DNA of 64,000 nt, taken from contig NC_064616.1 of NCBI RefSeq assembly GCF_023898315.1, positions 544,847,602-544,911,601 on the forward strand, in the 5' to 3' direction. Made by a program: the position numbers and the translations under genes. A model generated the notes under the pieces. The model saw only the letters and a program-made list of their open reading frames with translations. It had not been told where the DNA came from and ran no database searches. The DNA comes from Schistocerca nitens. Taxonomy: Eukaryota; Arthropoda; Insecta; Orthoptera; Acrididae. This document shows, in pieces, positions 21,220 to 33,007 of the stretch; the first letter of the stretch is position 1; each line of letters begins with the position of its first letter.

Positions 21220-22763
21220 GTAATTGCAACAGACATTGTTTGGTGAGGACGCTGAGTACTTCAGAATATCTACAGCACATCCTTTTAGTTGGATAACATT
21301 AAAATCGTCTCTTACACAGACAGGAACCAGAATAAAAGCAGTAAATCTTACGAATGGTACGTATGTTCGTGAGACCAGCGTATTCCAAGCCAGCTATACA
21401 TCAGGCATCTATCACTGTGATCCTGACACGCTGACCAGGATACAACGAAATGGCCAAACAGATTCGACGGAGTAGGCAGATACAACGGGAGGCATGACTT
21501 GATATTTGGCAAACGTGTACTTTTACTTGGGAGCCAAAGACCAGCAATAGTTCGAGGGCAATGAAGAGGATATCTGTAGCTGTGACAAATTCTAAGGCCA
21601 AGTGAAGATAACATTTACCGGCAATCAGCAGCAAATCCGCTTAAATAGGCGAAAGGTCAACTGATGAGTAGTCCTTAACGTCTTGCTGGAACGGCAGCCT
21701 TACATAAGGAATGTTCCCTGTCATCGTACAGGGGTACGAGCAAATCACCTAGGTGCTTAATTCAGGAAAACTTAGTGAAGCGACCATCTATGGAAGTGAG
21801 GCCGCCACAGATGAGAACCCTCCAAATGACAGAGAATCTATTCGACGTCATCGTCGATGGCCAACGTGTCCGGATGCTAGTCGACCTTGTTGGCTTCTTT
21901 CTGTGTAATGGTAAATGCTTATCGTCGTCCACTAAATGAGATTACGTTCCATTGTATGATAGTGGTTTCGCCGAAGATCGCAAATGGGAAATGCATGTAT
22001 TGCAAGAACAACAATCAATGACAGACAATATACTGTCGAATTGTCGTTTTGACAGAATATAGTCACGATATTTTTGGATGAGACTTTTTGCAGGTATCAT
22101 TAGCAGTCAAGGACCGTGGAAGTTCACAGCTCCAGATGGACAACCTGTTCCAGCAACCGCATATAAAATGGTTGAGCTGGGCGATTGTTTGCCGTTGAAG
22201 TCATCGTCATCCCGCCATCAATGATGCGAGCTTCAGTCTTCGATCGAAGTGTAAAGCTTTTCTCTATTGCCAAAAACTACCCAGACGTACAAAAGAAATC
22301 TACATTCCAGAGACTATCAAAAGCTTTGTAGGTGGTCAAGGAAAAGTTTGGTTCACTGTTACGAGCAGCCTTAAGGTATGTGGATAGGCACAGTCGAAAC
22401 AGGCCAGAAATGGCACCTTAATGTCATCGACGAAGAATCCTGTAACAGTATCACTACAGACAACTCAGGTGAAGAAGCTACTATCGATTTGCCAGTAGGA
22501 CTTGACCTGGCCAAAGAACTACGTCGGCGAGTGTTTGGCGTTCCGTGCCTGTTTTCGAATGCGTTCAAACCCGGAGTGGAGAAAGACATAGTGGCCCATG
22601 ATAGAACACCATACCAGCACTGGGGACCATCCACCTTGCAGCCAGCACTGGTATAGGGCGTCGCTTGCTAAACCACACATAATTCTGGGGGACTTGGGAA
22701 GTGTGCTGCATGATAATATAATTAAACCTTCAGAGTCTATGGTCTTGCTCTGTGATCCTCATG

Positions 22764-22959
22764 GGTTCAAATGGATCTGAGCACTATGGGACTTAACATC
22801 TTACGTCATCAGTCCCCTATAACGTAGAACTACTTAAACCTAACTAACCTAAGAACATCACACACATACATGCCCTAGGAAGGATTCGAAACTGCGACCG
22901 TAGAGATATGGCGGTTCCAGAGTGAAGCGTCTAGAACCGCTCGGCCACACCGGCCGGCC
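22764..22959 (-). mobile_element. tRNA-derived SINE, type A, minus strand
   Basis: Reverse complement of the full type A element, head at the right (ccggccggtgtggccgagcg). The B box is damaged. An 11-base duplication with one mismatch (tgatcctcatg at 22753-22763, tgatcatcatg at 22960-22970) brackets it. It sits in the Gypsy pol region, and pol-like translation continues on its far side. Confidence 0.93.
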
Positions 22960-23073
22960 TGATCATCATGAAGGTCTGCACGTGTCTGTTCTGAATGGAC
23001 TACCTGCAACTGAGCAAAATCGTAAGTAATTATTTGTACCTACTGACACCCTGGACTATTAGAAAGGTGCAAA

Positions 23074-24175
23074 CTATTTGTCAGCTATGGACATGGAGAC
23101 AGGCTGCTGGAAAATAGAGGTTGACTGGGAACAGACTGCCTTCTTAACTTCTGCCAGTCTCTATTGGTTCAAAGTTATGATGATAAGACTGTGTAACTCT
23201 CCCATCACATTTGAATTCTTGAATGCTAACACGCTTTGACATCGTAAATGGACGATGACTCTTTGTTATATGGGCAATACTGTCGTTCCTTCGGAGACAT
23301 TTAAAAAACATCTAAGTTACCAGACAACTATGTTGAAGTGCGTTCAGTTGGAAGACATCCATCTGAATATCAAAAATGGCCTCTTCACCAACAAAGAAAT
23401 AAAAATCTTGGTACAGTTAATGAATTGCAAAGAAATCATCTCGATATATAGAAAAATTCAATCAGTCACTCGTTCTTCTTGTGAAATGTTTCCTCGTAAT
23501 GTGCCCATACTGCTATCGATTCATAATGGTTTTTGCATGAACGTGTATTCTTTGTAAGTACTACTCCAGGGAAAATTTTCTTGGAACGTAATATAAGAGA
23601 GGCCTTTCCTCTCCTTAAGGAGGCGCTAATACCTCCACTACTAGCACTGCATTAATATTACAAAAACATCGCGACACAATTTCACATAGCTGCTAGCAAA
23701 TGTGGGATACGTCCAGTTGAAATGCTAATTTAGGGAAGTACCGAAAAGGCAATAACTTACGCGTGCAGTGTACTTTGAGCCAGAGATGACCTACCCTACA
23801 ACTGAGAAAGATTGCCTTACAGGTGCTTGGACCATCAACAACTTCCAGTCAAATTAAGGTGGCGAATTAGTCACCGCTGTGATGGAACATTATTCTATAT
23901 GCTAGGTGACTAGACAGAAAGATCTGTAGGATCAACTTGCGAGATGGGGACTGACCCTTCAAGAGTACGATGTCACAGTGGTATACAAAAGTGGATGCAT
24001 ACACAAGGACGCCTACTGCCTTTCAAGGAATCCTTTCATGGAACACAGCAGCATGGACGTAACCTTAGTGATCGATTTGTTAAATGACATTGCTGCTGAA
24101 CAAATAGAAGATTCAGCACTGCTGAAAACGACAGATACCTTGAAGGAGGAACCAGCCAACGAGAATCCCAATTAA
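23074..24175 (+). pseudogene. Gypsy pol: reverse transcriptase and RNase H remnants
   Basis: Reverse-transcriptase block: YLSAMDMETGCWKIEVDWEQ, then TAFLTSASLYWFKVMMIRLC and LCNSPITFEFLN. The catalytic box has changed from the family's YLDD to YMGN (TLCYMGNTVVPSETF, near 23263), so the polymerase active site is gone. The downstream NGLFTNKEIKIL corresponds to the connection after the active site. The RNase H end reads LQEYDVTVVYKSGCIHKDAY with CLSR following, near 23960-24025. Frames change several times between these blocks. Confidence 0.82.
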
Positions 24176-24833
24176 TGAACTGAAAATTGCATAAGAGAAA
24201 CTATGATCCAGTGGAACAGAAATTATTGCTCACCATCCCAACACGTCTAAAGCCAGCTGTCCTGAAGTATTTCCATGATGCTCCAACATTTGGTCTCCTG
24301 GGATTCGTTTAGGCTCAAGACAGAATCAACACAGGTATCACTGTCCAGATCTCTATCAATCCATTAGTCAGTATGTGAGTTACTGTAATGAATAATAGTG
24401 GCAGATGCATGTGGTACAATTATCTCGAGTGCATCTGGTACCACGTCTTCCGGCAGTAGAGCCATTCCATGGAGTTGGAATCGGCCTATTGGCTAGGTTC
24501 CCGAAATCGTCCAACGGAAATTGATGGATAGTCAGCACTGACTCCTTCGCCCGCTATGCTGTCACCATGCTGGGCTGATTGCTGGAGCTCTGGAAATGTT
24601 GAAGTTACTTTTTGAAGATACCAGTTTCAAGCACAGACTATCCCACGTGAAGTTCTCTTATTCACAGAAAAGTTTCCAAGTCGAGACTAGTATCAGAAAT
24701 AATTTCACATCGCCAAATCACCCACAGGATGACAACTGCCATCCAATGTTTACACCCCATTCGCTATTAAACAGAGTGACAAATGATGCTGGTTAGTTAC
24801 CTCTCTAGATATCTTACCCAGTTAACCACCATA

Positions 24834-25030
24834 TGCCGGCCGCGGTGGTCTCGCGGTTCTAGGCGCGCAGTCCGGAACCGCGTGACTGCTACGGTCTCAT
24901 GTTCAAATCCTGCCTCGGGCATGGATGTGTGTGATGTCCTTAGGTTAGTTAGGTTTAACTAGTTCTAAGTTCTAGGGGACTGATGACCTAATATGTTAAG
25001 TCCCATAGTGCTCAGAGCCATTTGCACCAT
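24834..25030 (+). mobile_element. tRNA-derived SINE, type A, full length
   Basis: Head gccggccgcggtggtctcgc, B box altered to gttcaaatcc, intact body and end gagccatttgcacca. A perfect 12-base duplication, ttaaccaccata, lies at 24822-24833 and 25031-25042. Inserted at or just after the end of the recognisable Gypsy integrase. Confidence 0.95.
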
Positions 25031-25042
25031 TTAACCACCATA

Positions 25043-26299
25043 GCTGCACTGTTGACAACAGAGTTGATGAATGCTAATTTTCGGCGCAGTAATAGATCAG
25101 TGGGTTGTGTAATCACATAGTTACCTTAATTATGCACAGAGTGACTAGCTATAAAATGAAATTTATCAGCACAAATATATTTTGTTTAATACATTGCCAC
25201 GTATGTCAGTGAAAGTTACTCAAGATGCTACGACATTAATAATAAACACATAAAAAGACAAAACAGAACTGAATTACGGTTGGCAGAGTTCAGAAAGGAA
25301 AACATATGATGGTAAATTCAGCTCACTAACGTGTTAAACTTTCCGAGAATCAAATCCACGACTAGACAACAGTGGCTGTATGCATACTTGGTATATGAGT
25401 CGGAATGCAACTGTGCCATCCCAGTACTATCTACCCGTGATATTATTACGGGGTATCAAATCCAGCGCGATATATACCACCTGTGCTACCAGTAAATTTC
25501 ACTATCCTTGGACTATGAACGTTCTGGCTGCTGGTGGTGACGTTGATTCGCTAAGTGTGCCTGTGTGGACGCCGCTGCTGCATTCTCCTCAGATCTGCTG
25601 CATTGTCCTCAGATAACGTCTGAACCAGAAGTGTACCCTGCAGTCACCACTCAGAGCTGCGGGTGGAACATGCAGTGTGTCTGCCGAGTGTAAAGGGCGA
25701 AGAGACTGCTAAAAACAGAGGTCGACGTATCCGCTCTGTAAGCAGTCTGAAGTCACTATATACGAAGCTCAATCCGAAGATAAGTTAAATGCTCAGAGGG
25801 CGTCGATTCTGCAGACGTTTGCCGCCTTTAAAGTAGGAATTTCGAATCAGAAAGTAACATTTTTTTCCCTCCAGTGAAAAAATTATGCGGGCGTTTCTGT
25901 ACTTCCAACAACGTAAGAAGAAATGAGGCTCTTCAAATCAAATGTATTTAAACCGCTCTTCCACAAATTTGCGTCTAAAAATTTTATATCGTGATACTCC
26001 AGCCGATCCAGATGACTTATAACTAACTGGAGAATAGGGGGCCGAAGCTTGTGACCCTCATTATCAGGGACTCCCTGTCTCTGTTACAAAGCTTTCTAGA
26101 TCGATAACTCGTCCAGAATGTTTTCTTTTAAGAATTACTCAAAAACTGTCCATTTTCTCAAATTCTCATTCCACTAGGAAAGCGTTTCGCAGATTGTATT
26201 CAGTAGTATAAAGTTACAGAATGCATGACACTAACAGTATCTCCAGGAAGCGGAGTCTACTTGTCATGTTCTATAGCTATGTCTTGCAAAGTTACAGTT
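25043..26299. other. no recognised feature between two convergent Gypsy remnants
   Basis: By position this should hold the 3' ends, possibly LTRs, of the two facing Gypsy elements. I could not match any part of it to the far ends of either element. No other domain is recognised. Confidence 0.4.
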
Positions 26300-26308
26300 A
26301 CGCAGTTT

Positions 26309-27455
26309 TCAAAGACCCCATTTCTTATATAGTACAGGCTGAAATGGTGAGTTTAGGTGATCTCTAACACTTTGTGTGTCCTCTCTTCTGGCAAATATGA
26401 CAGTCCGTCGACAATAATACTCGGTTTCTCCTGGCACATACATAATAGAGAAACCAAAGTACTGCAAATAGGCTACCCAATGGGTTAACATACTACAGGT
26501 GAGTTTGAGTATGAAAAGGAATTCTAATATGTGGTGGTATGTTGATAGCCTCATCTTTCATCCAAACAGGGAGTAACAGAAATTTTTAAACTGCCAACCA
26601 CGGCTAAGGCCTCGATCTTGGTCAGGGGGGATTTGTCTCGCTTACCATCAATACTCTACCTCATAAAGTAAAAATCAGTCTGCTGGTCAAGATGTGCTAA
26701 TACATGTACATTTATTAGTGTGCCTGACTGTGCTTGAAAATCATTCTAAGCTATTTCGTTCCAAATCCACGGAGTCTGTTCTCCTGTAAGTGCACAGTCT
26801 CCTAGCGCTGCTAACGGGTCTCTATTTATGAATGTATTGCAAAAATTTATTACAACAAGGAACCCTGTAAAGTCCTTCCATGTCCGAGGCGTAGTAAGCT
26901 GGGTAGCGGGCTGTAATTACTGTGGGTTAGGACTGATCATTTCTGCCGTTGCAACGTATGTGCTCCAAAAGTTTAACTTCTGTTGTGCCGAAAAATGCCT
27001 TTTCCAGGTCGACAAGTGCCCCATGATTTTTCAATGCACTGAGTAAGTCATTCAAGGATCCTTCCAAGTTCTCTTAGCGATTAAGAGGCCATCGACATAG
27101 CATGTGATGTCTCCCCTTACGACCTCGTCAAAAATTCCATTCAATCTGTGGATTAATTATGCCTAAAACATTTTTAGGCCAAAAGGCAACCGGCGAAATT
27201 TCTAGTTGAGGTCTGAGATTAGGACGCCATGTGCTTCGGGATGGGTGTAACTGGCGTTGCCAGAAAGTTTATTGAAGGGCTACTGACGAAAAACCTTAAT
27301 CTTTGGAACCTCTTTATCTGTTCTTCCAGCTTTTTGGGGTCTGTTTATTTTCAAAGTTATTATTGTATTGGTATGTTTAGAATCCAGTACCAAGTGGACC
27401 GATCCATCTTCTCAACGAAACGTAACGGGCTGTTGTTCTTAGACACTGCATATTC
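26309..27455 (-). pseudogene. Gypsy pol: reverse transcriptase to RNase H
   Basis: Minus-strand blocks: NNSPLRFVEKMDRSTWYW (fingers, near 27430-27380), EISPVAFWPKN (near 27200) and TCYVDGLLIA (near 27100). In the last, the YVDD catalytic box has become YVDG. LVDLEKAFFGTTEVKLLEHI (near 27030-26965) and HWVAYLQYFGFSIMYVPGET (RNase H C-terminus, near 26490-26430) follow. Several frameshifts and stops separate them. The last catalytic Asp of the polymerase is lost. Confidence 0.8.
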
Positions 27456-28849
27456 TACACTACTGGCCATTAAAATTGCTATACCAAAAAGAAAACCAGA
27501 TGATAAACGGGTATTCATAGGACAAATATATTATACCAGAACTGACATGTGATTACATTTTCACACACTTTGGGTGCATAGATGCTGAGAAATCACTACC
27601 CAAAACAACCACCTCGGCGTAATAACGGCCTTGAGACGCCTGGGCATGAGTCAAACGGAGCTTGGATGGTGTGTACATGCAGCTTCAACACGATACCACA
27701 GTTCATCAAGAGTAGTTACTGGCGTATGGTGACGAGCCACTTGCTCGGCCACAATTGACCAGACGGTTTCAGTTGGTGAGAGATCTGGAGAATATGCTGG
27801 CCAGGGCAGCAATCGAACTCTTTCTGTATCCAGATAGGCCCGTACAGGACCTGCAATATGCGGTCGTGCATTACCTTGCTGAAATGTAGGGTTTCGTATG
27901 GATCGAATGAATGGTAGACCCACGGGTCGTAACACATCTGAAATGTAACGTCCACTGTTCAAAGTACCGTCAATGCGAACAAGAGGTGACCGAGACGTGT
28001 GACCAATGGCACCCCATACCATCACGCTGGGTGATACGCCAGTATGGCAGAGACGAATACATGCTTCCAACGTGCGTTCACAGCGATGTCGCCAAACACG
28101 GATGCGACCATCATGATTCTGTAAGCAGAACCTGGATTCTTCCGAAAAAATGACGTTTTACCATTCGTGCACCCAGGTTCGTCGTTGAGTACACTGTCGC
28201 AGGCGCTCCTGTCTGTGATGCAGCATCAAGGGTAATCGCAGCCATGGTGTCAGAGCTGATTGTCCATGCTGCTGCAAACGTCGTCGAACTGTTCGTGCAG
28301 ATGGTTGTTGTCTTGAAAACGTCCCCATCTGTTGACTCAGAGATCGGGACGTGCCTGCACGAACCGTTACAGCCATGCGGATAAGATGCCTGTCATATCG
28401 ACTGCTAGTGAAACGAGGCCGTTGAGATCCAGCAGGGCGTTCCGTATTACCCTGCTGAACCCACCGATTCCATATTCTGCTAACAGTCATTGAACCTCGA
28501 CCAACGCGAGCATCAATGTCGCGATACGATAAACCGCAATCCCGATAGGCTGCAATCCGACCTTTATCAAAGTCGAAAACGTGATGGTACGCTTTGCTCC
28601 CCTTTACAGGAGGCATCACTACAACGTTTCACCAGGCAACGCCGGTCAACTGCTGTTTGTGTAGGAGAAATCGGTTGGAAACTTTCTTCATGTCAGCATG
28701 TTATAGGTTTCGCCACCGGTGTCAATCATGTGTGAATGCTCTGAAAAGCTAATAATTTGCATATCACAGCATCTTCTTCCTGTCGGTTAAATATCACGTC
28801 TGTAGCACGTCATCTTCGTGGTGTAGCAATTTTAATTGCCAGTAGTGTA
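27456..28849 (-). mobile_element. Tc1-like element, complete with both ends, minus strand
   Basis: Left end TA then cactactggccattaaaatt. Right end reversed TA then cactactggcaattaaaatt. The two terminal repeats differ by one base over the outer 20 or so. It is the same family as 4313-5714. It sits in the reverse-transcriptase region of the minus-strand Gypsy element, and the host sequence reads through if the element and one TA are removed. The transposase has a single internal stop but two lost catalytic residues. Confidence 0.93.
27651..28619 (-). pseudogene. Tc1-like transposase with one stop and altered catalytic residues
   Basis: One reading frame from ATG 28619 to 27651 is interrupted by a single TAA at 28158-28160 (after RRTWVHEW). 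The N-terminal half has both helix-turn-helix motifs (FDFDKGRIAAYRDCGLSYRD; VSRIWNRWVQQGNTER). In the catalytic half the first motif reads FSEESRF where the family has FSDES, and the second reads FQQGNARPH where the sister copy at 4.8 kb has FQQDN. The Glu motif is kept (SPDLSPTETVWS). Two of the three metal-binding residues are therefore changed. The C-terminus is out of frame after 27651. Confidence 0.9.
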
Positions 28850-29598
28850 TTATCCCTTCTCGTAACATTCTCAATATTTCCTGATGCTCTTTTTCTCGCT
28901 GAGCTAATGGGAAAGCATACAGAGTTACAAAGAATGTTTGGTGTTACTTGTCTCTCATTAACAAGTCCTGGCAGTGGTCGTTTGCACATGTCTTCAGCAG
29001 GAATACACCACGTTTTTCATGTAGGATTGTGCGTACTTCTTCTGTCTTTTGCTCCTATGTTCATGACCCGATTTACCCGTTCGTGAATGGTAAGCTCAGT
29101 TTCTCTTCTCATTTGTTCTTATTCAGTCCTCGAATCGTCATCCTCTTCTATCCCCTCATAACTATTCTCAGTCTGCCTATTATGACAGTCCACACAACGA
29201 TGCAAACAACCTCCCAGACTTTGTGACCGAATAGCTTGCTCCTCAAATCACAATTGTACCTTTCCTGCTCCTTGCAATGTAACTTCGGCACATCCCACGT
29301 CAAGTAATTCTGCATAGTCACTCAATGTGTCCATTACTTTTATGAGATTAGCTGCCAATTTACAAACCACGAAGAAAATTCCTGTCAACATATGTCCTTC
29401 ATACATTGATTCAAGCCTTACTTGCTTAAGCACGTCAGTGATATTTTCCAGTGATAGGACCTCAAATTTTAATTTATCTCAGGGATAGTGCTGGTCACCT
29501 ATGATTTGTTTTACATCTGTTAAATGCCATTTCTGCAATCGCCAATCTCTATTGTTTCTTCTTCCACCATGCATATCTCTGTTACTTTTCCCATGATT

Positions 29599-29682
29599 GT
29601 TCCCGTAACCTTCATTCATCTAATGGTTTCCATTTCTGGTGTTCCCTTAACCTTCATTCATCTAATGGTTTCCATTTCTGGA
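29599..29682 (-). repeat. two-copy 42-base tandem repeat in gag
   Basis: Units 29599-29640 and 29641-29682 are nearly identical, both running from gttccc to catttctgg. The period of 42 keeps a reading frame (14 codons). On the minus strand the units encode an Asn/Gly-rich gag tail with NGNH and MNEG motifs, like the low-complexity nucleic-acid-binding end of insect Gypsy gag proteins. Confidence 0.85.
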
Positions 29683-29985
29683 ATATCCGTTCATGTAATT
29701 ATAATATCTTGCCTTCACTAACATAATGTTTTGCGAAAGTGTCCTTCATAATCGTGCATCCGTGCGCAGCTTTGCTGAGCGTTAAAAGCAAACTCAGGTT
29801 CACGTTACATGTTACAGAAAGCATTTATGCCAACATTGCATCTCCCAGCTAAAAATTTATGGTAATGAAGAGGAAGTGTGGTATAAAAGTGCTTGATTAC
29901 CGCCCCAGTTCGCATGACATGTCCAGAAACTGATATATCTTGATCGTGAATTCTAAGAATTTTACTGGTCTCTTCAATTCTGATA

Positions 29986-30635
29986 CTACATAATCTTACA
30001 CTGGTCTGTGTTGTTGACTCCGTGGTGTAGTTTTGAAATTGCTTCATGACTATTCTTGTCAGTGTGTTTACTAGATGTAAACGCTTCATTCACTACCCTT
30101 TTTGCTTCCTCTGCTTTGTTTGCCGCCTGATTCACATTTTCCTGAGATTCCTCTGCTATTTCCTGAATTTTTTTGGTTTCTATCCTTATCTCTCGAATAC
30201 AGTTCCTTAAACTCTTTTCTTTCTTTTTATTTCTGACCTTCTCCACCATGTCTTTAGTTTCTTGTCTACTCTTCTCCACCAAATTTGTATTTTTTTCTGG
30301 TCTTCCAACAGTGCTTCATTTTGTTTTAAAAAGTCTTTTATGTCGAACTGATAACCTCCTTCCTTACTACTCCAACCTGTTGAATGTGGCGAGTCAATGT
30401 CAATTGCACCAAGTTTCAGTTCCTGTTACTCCGTCGGATTACGTTTGATTACCACTGCTTTGACATATAGCAGTACAGCCTTTTTCATAACCTCTTGCAT
30501 ATTCTCATCCTTCAAACTGTCCTTGTTTCGTAATTGGCGGTTATTTGCAATGTTACAGTCATGCTCATCACCAATCGGATGTGACTGCTCTGCTGGATGA
30601 ACTGTATGTTCCTCTCCTGACTCACGTAAATTCAT
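29986..30635 (-). pseudogene. Gypsy gag-like, coiled-coil region
   Basis: From ATG 30635 the minus strand reads an acidic, hydrophilic N-terminus (MNLRESGEEHTVHPAEQSHP), then KDENMQEVMKKAVLLYV. It meets a stop at about 30426, continues past it, shifts frame and resumes at 30282 as a Lys/Glu-rich heptad-like stretch (KSRQETKDMVEKVRNKKKEK; QEIAEESQENVNQAANKAEE). No enzymatic motif is present. Position upstream of protease and reverse transcriptase on the same strand identifies it as gag. Confidence 0.6.
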
Positions 30636-32811
30636 ATTTCATGCAGTTCCACCATATTATCAATTTTAATACAATTCCGTTCTAACTCGCGACGTGCCTT
30701 ACTCCTTCTTAACATTCAAGATTTAATTAACCTAACTCCTATACATAAATTACTACATCCCTCCTACCATGTAAAGGAAAAAGAAGAAACAATCAGCCTC
30801 TCATATTCTACTCAGCTGTCCTACATATAACAATTCTCCTCCAAAATTTCATTTCTGGCTTGCAGAATGGTGAATCCTCAGTTGTCGGAAATAACCCAAA
30901 AGAGCTTTATCAGAACCTACAGGAAAGAAAAATACAAATTGGTAAAAGGCGCCAGCTTGGACTACAATAAATGCACAAAAATTTGTAGCCTCTTCGTTTA
31001 GTCACCAAAGTATGTGTAAACTTTATACAACTGAAATTCTAAGTACCCACAAATTACGATACTACTATGATCTTTGAAGCTGAATATTTTCCTCACAGTC
31101 GAAGATCAGTCGTACACCTTGTCAGACTAAATGAACTGCGCAATTAACGTAACTGACTGCTTCCCAGAGAATCCTAAACTCAATCCTGGTACAGAGACGC
31201 CCATTTTATGCAAAAGACTGCCATGAGAGACTTCCTTAGCCCTCAAAACCAACTTTGGGCACACCACTTCATAAAGAAATTGCCAATATATACTTGTGCA
31301 CAAAGTTAAACGGATGACAAGAAAATTACCGCCCTAGCCTTAGCTCTTTATGTGGATAATTTAGAAAACAAATATCTCACTCTGACTAACACCATCTGAC
31401 TGGAGTAAAACTTTGGTACACATTCAGAGCTGATTGCAGATACCTCCCAGGATACACATTATTAACCTACAGAAAAAGAAGCTATGATTAAAATCAATAT
31501 TCACATTTATCCCTAAACACGTTTATGGGCTCAACGTATTAATGGATTATCAAAACCTGTGATAATTAGCTCAAACGCAATTAATGTAGAGGGTGAATGG
31601 AAATCAGTGTCACTCCCTTAACAATTATTACTATCACATCTCCAAAGAAATTTTTCTCTCCTGGTGTTCAGCGATAACTTATGACTATTGAATCACATAC
31701 TGGTTGATTGAAACAGTGACTAGAAGTCGACGATTAGAAATCCAGGAAACCACACATTCATTACCAGTGCAAAGGAGATGAGAGTCGATCGTCCAGAATT
31801 CCACAAGCGTGGAACCTATTTCACTACTTTGCTGGTGCTGCCAATTATGCTCACCATAAGTAAGTCTGGGATGTGCCGAGCGGCGTTGTGGAGACGTGCA
31901 GGTCGTTTCCAGACGATGGAAGCGACAGCACCTGAGCAGAACTCAGAGAGATGGCACCCTCTACTGTGCTGATACGACAAATCGATGCAGAAACCTTTAC
32001 GTCCAACCAGCCAGGACTTCTCCGATGTCGACACCTTAATGTCCTACTGGGCAGTAATTCTCCGATGTGGGCAAGTTCTACCAGTGCCTCTCATGCAACG
32101 CTGTATCCTGAGTACTCCTTGGCGTCAAAACGGTGCCAGTGGTCTATCGCCAAATAAGAGACCACTACAGTCCCACAACGAGCATTCTCTCCAACAAAAA
32201 AGTCCTGCCAAAAATAGATCGCCTTAGCCAGCCTCCAATGTAAACATTAAGCTCTCCTCAACTACCTGAAAATATTCATTTCAAAACTGTGATCTCACGT
32301 CACACTTCTTTAAACAAACCACACGTTCTCCCACGAATCTCCATAGCCCCACAGCTGGATTTAAGAAATTCAGAGGCTAGACATGGTTTGCGGTGTGAGT
32401 GGGCGATGTTTTTGGGGCTAGGTATCTGTAGGGGTTTCGACGTGCGGGAGGATGAAAAGCAAAGATAAACTACCAAAGAAACGAGGGCTTGGTGATGATA
32501 CCGAATTTAAATTACGCAAAGACCTCATTCCAGTTTCAGACAGCGTTTCGTAGCGAGCCTTTCTTCATTTATATTGAGTAGTGCAGGTCGCCACGTTTGC
32601 TCAAGTACTGTTTCAGTGTTTGCATAGGTACTGTGTTGCCAACCAGTGCCTGATAATCACTTCACAGCTGCTCTCTGTGACACATCAGGAGTAGCAGCTT
32701 ATTCGAAGAATGTGATAAACCCATCTTGCACAGTAAGGACACTGGTCATGATACTGTTAAAGTGGCAGTTGCCAGTATGCTTTATTCTGTGAACAGCCAT
32801 AATGAGGGTGT
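30636..32811. other. no recognised gene; possible Gypsy 5' end
   Basis: By position this should contain the 5' leader and LTR of the minus-strand Gypsy element. A phrase aagctggcgcc (minus strand, near 30950-30960) resembles a retroelement primer-binding site, but I could not define LTR borders or a matching 3' LTR. A GC-richer patch near 31870-32160 has only short frames. Confidence 0.35.
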
Positions 32812-33007
32812 GCCGGCCGGTGTGGCCGAGCGGATCTAGGCGCTTCAATCTGGAACCGAGCGACCGCTACGGTCGCAGGTTCGAATCCTGCCTCGGGCAT
32901 GTATGTATGTGATGTCCTTAGGTTAGTTAGGTTTAAGTATTTCTAAGTTCTAGGAGACTGATGACCTCAGATGTTAAGTCCCATAGTGCTCAGAGCCAAT
33001 TGTACCA
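32812..33007 (+). mobile_element. tRNA-derived SINE, type A, full length
   Basis: Head gccggccggtgtggccgagc, intact B box ggttcgaatcc near 32879, then tgcctcgggcatgtatgt and the standard body, ending gagccaattgtaccatt. The flanking duplication is unclear: atgagg occurs on both sides within a longer imperfect match. Confidence 0.93.

Larger units (their letters stand above)
21220..24830 (+). mobile_element. Ty3/Gypsy LTR retrotransposon, decayed, plus strand
   Basis: Pieces of gag and pol occur in the correct order. Gag-like sequence runs from about 21224, with DPDTLTRIQRNGQT near 21420 and NVLLERQPYIRNV near 21685. A protease region follows at about 21833, where NLFDVIVDGQRVRMLVDL has lost the expected Asp-Thr-Gly. 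Reverse transcriptase (23074-23420), the RNase H end (about 23940-24090) and integrase scraps (about 24190-24800) come next. Interrupted by a SINE at 22764-22959. I found neither LTR with confidence; the element is old and full of stops. Confidence 0.78.
26300..30635 (-). mobile_element. Ty3/Gypsy LTR retrotransposon, decayed, minus strand
   Basis: On the minus strand, from right to left: gag with a charged coiled-coil region (30635-29986), an Asn/Gly-rich gag tail (about 29720-29550), protease-like sequence (29433-29248), reverse transcriptase (about 28930-26950, interrupted by a Tc1 at 27456-28849) and RNase H (about 26560-26310). Reading across the removed Tc1 gives an unbroken match to the start of Gypsy reverse transcriptase, with YAVSKNNSPLRFVEKMD just left of the insertion. 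LTRs and primer-binding site are not established. This family differs from the plus-strand Gypsy at 21-25 kb. Confidence 0.78.

Noticed and set aside
29598-29690. CRISPR-like short repeats
   Set aside because: Only two adjacent copies with no spacer, within a retrotransposon gag; the setting is an animal genome.
30940-30965. Primer-binding-site-like tggcgcc on the minus strand, as the 5' border of the Gypsy element
   Set aside because: No LTR end next to it could be matched to a 3' LTR, so the seven-base match may be chance.
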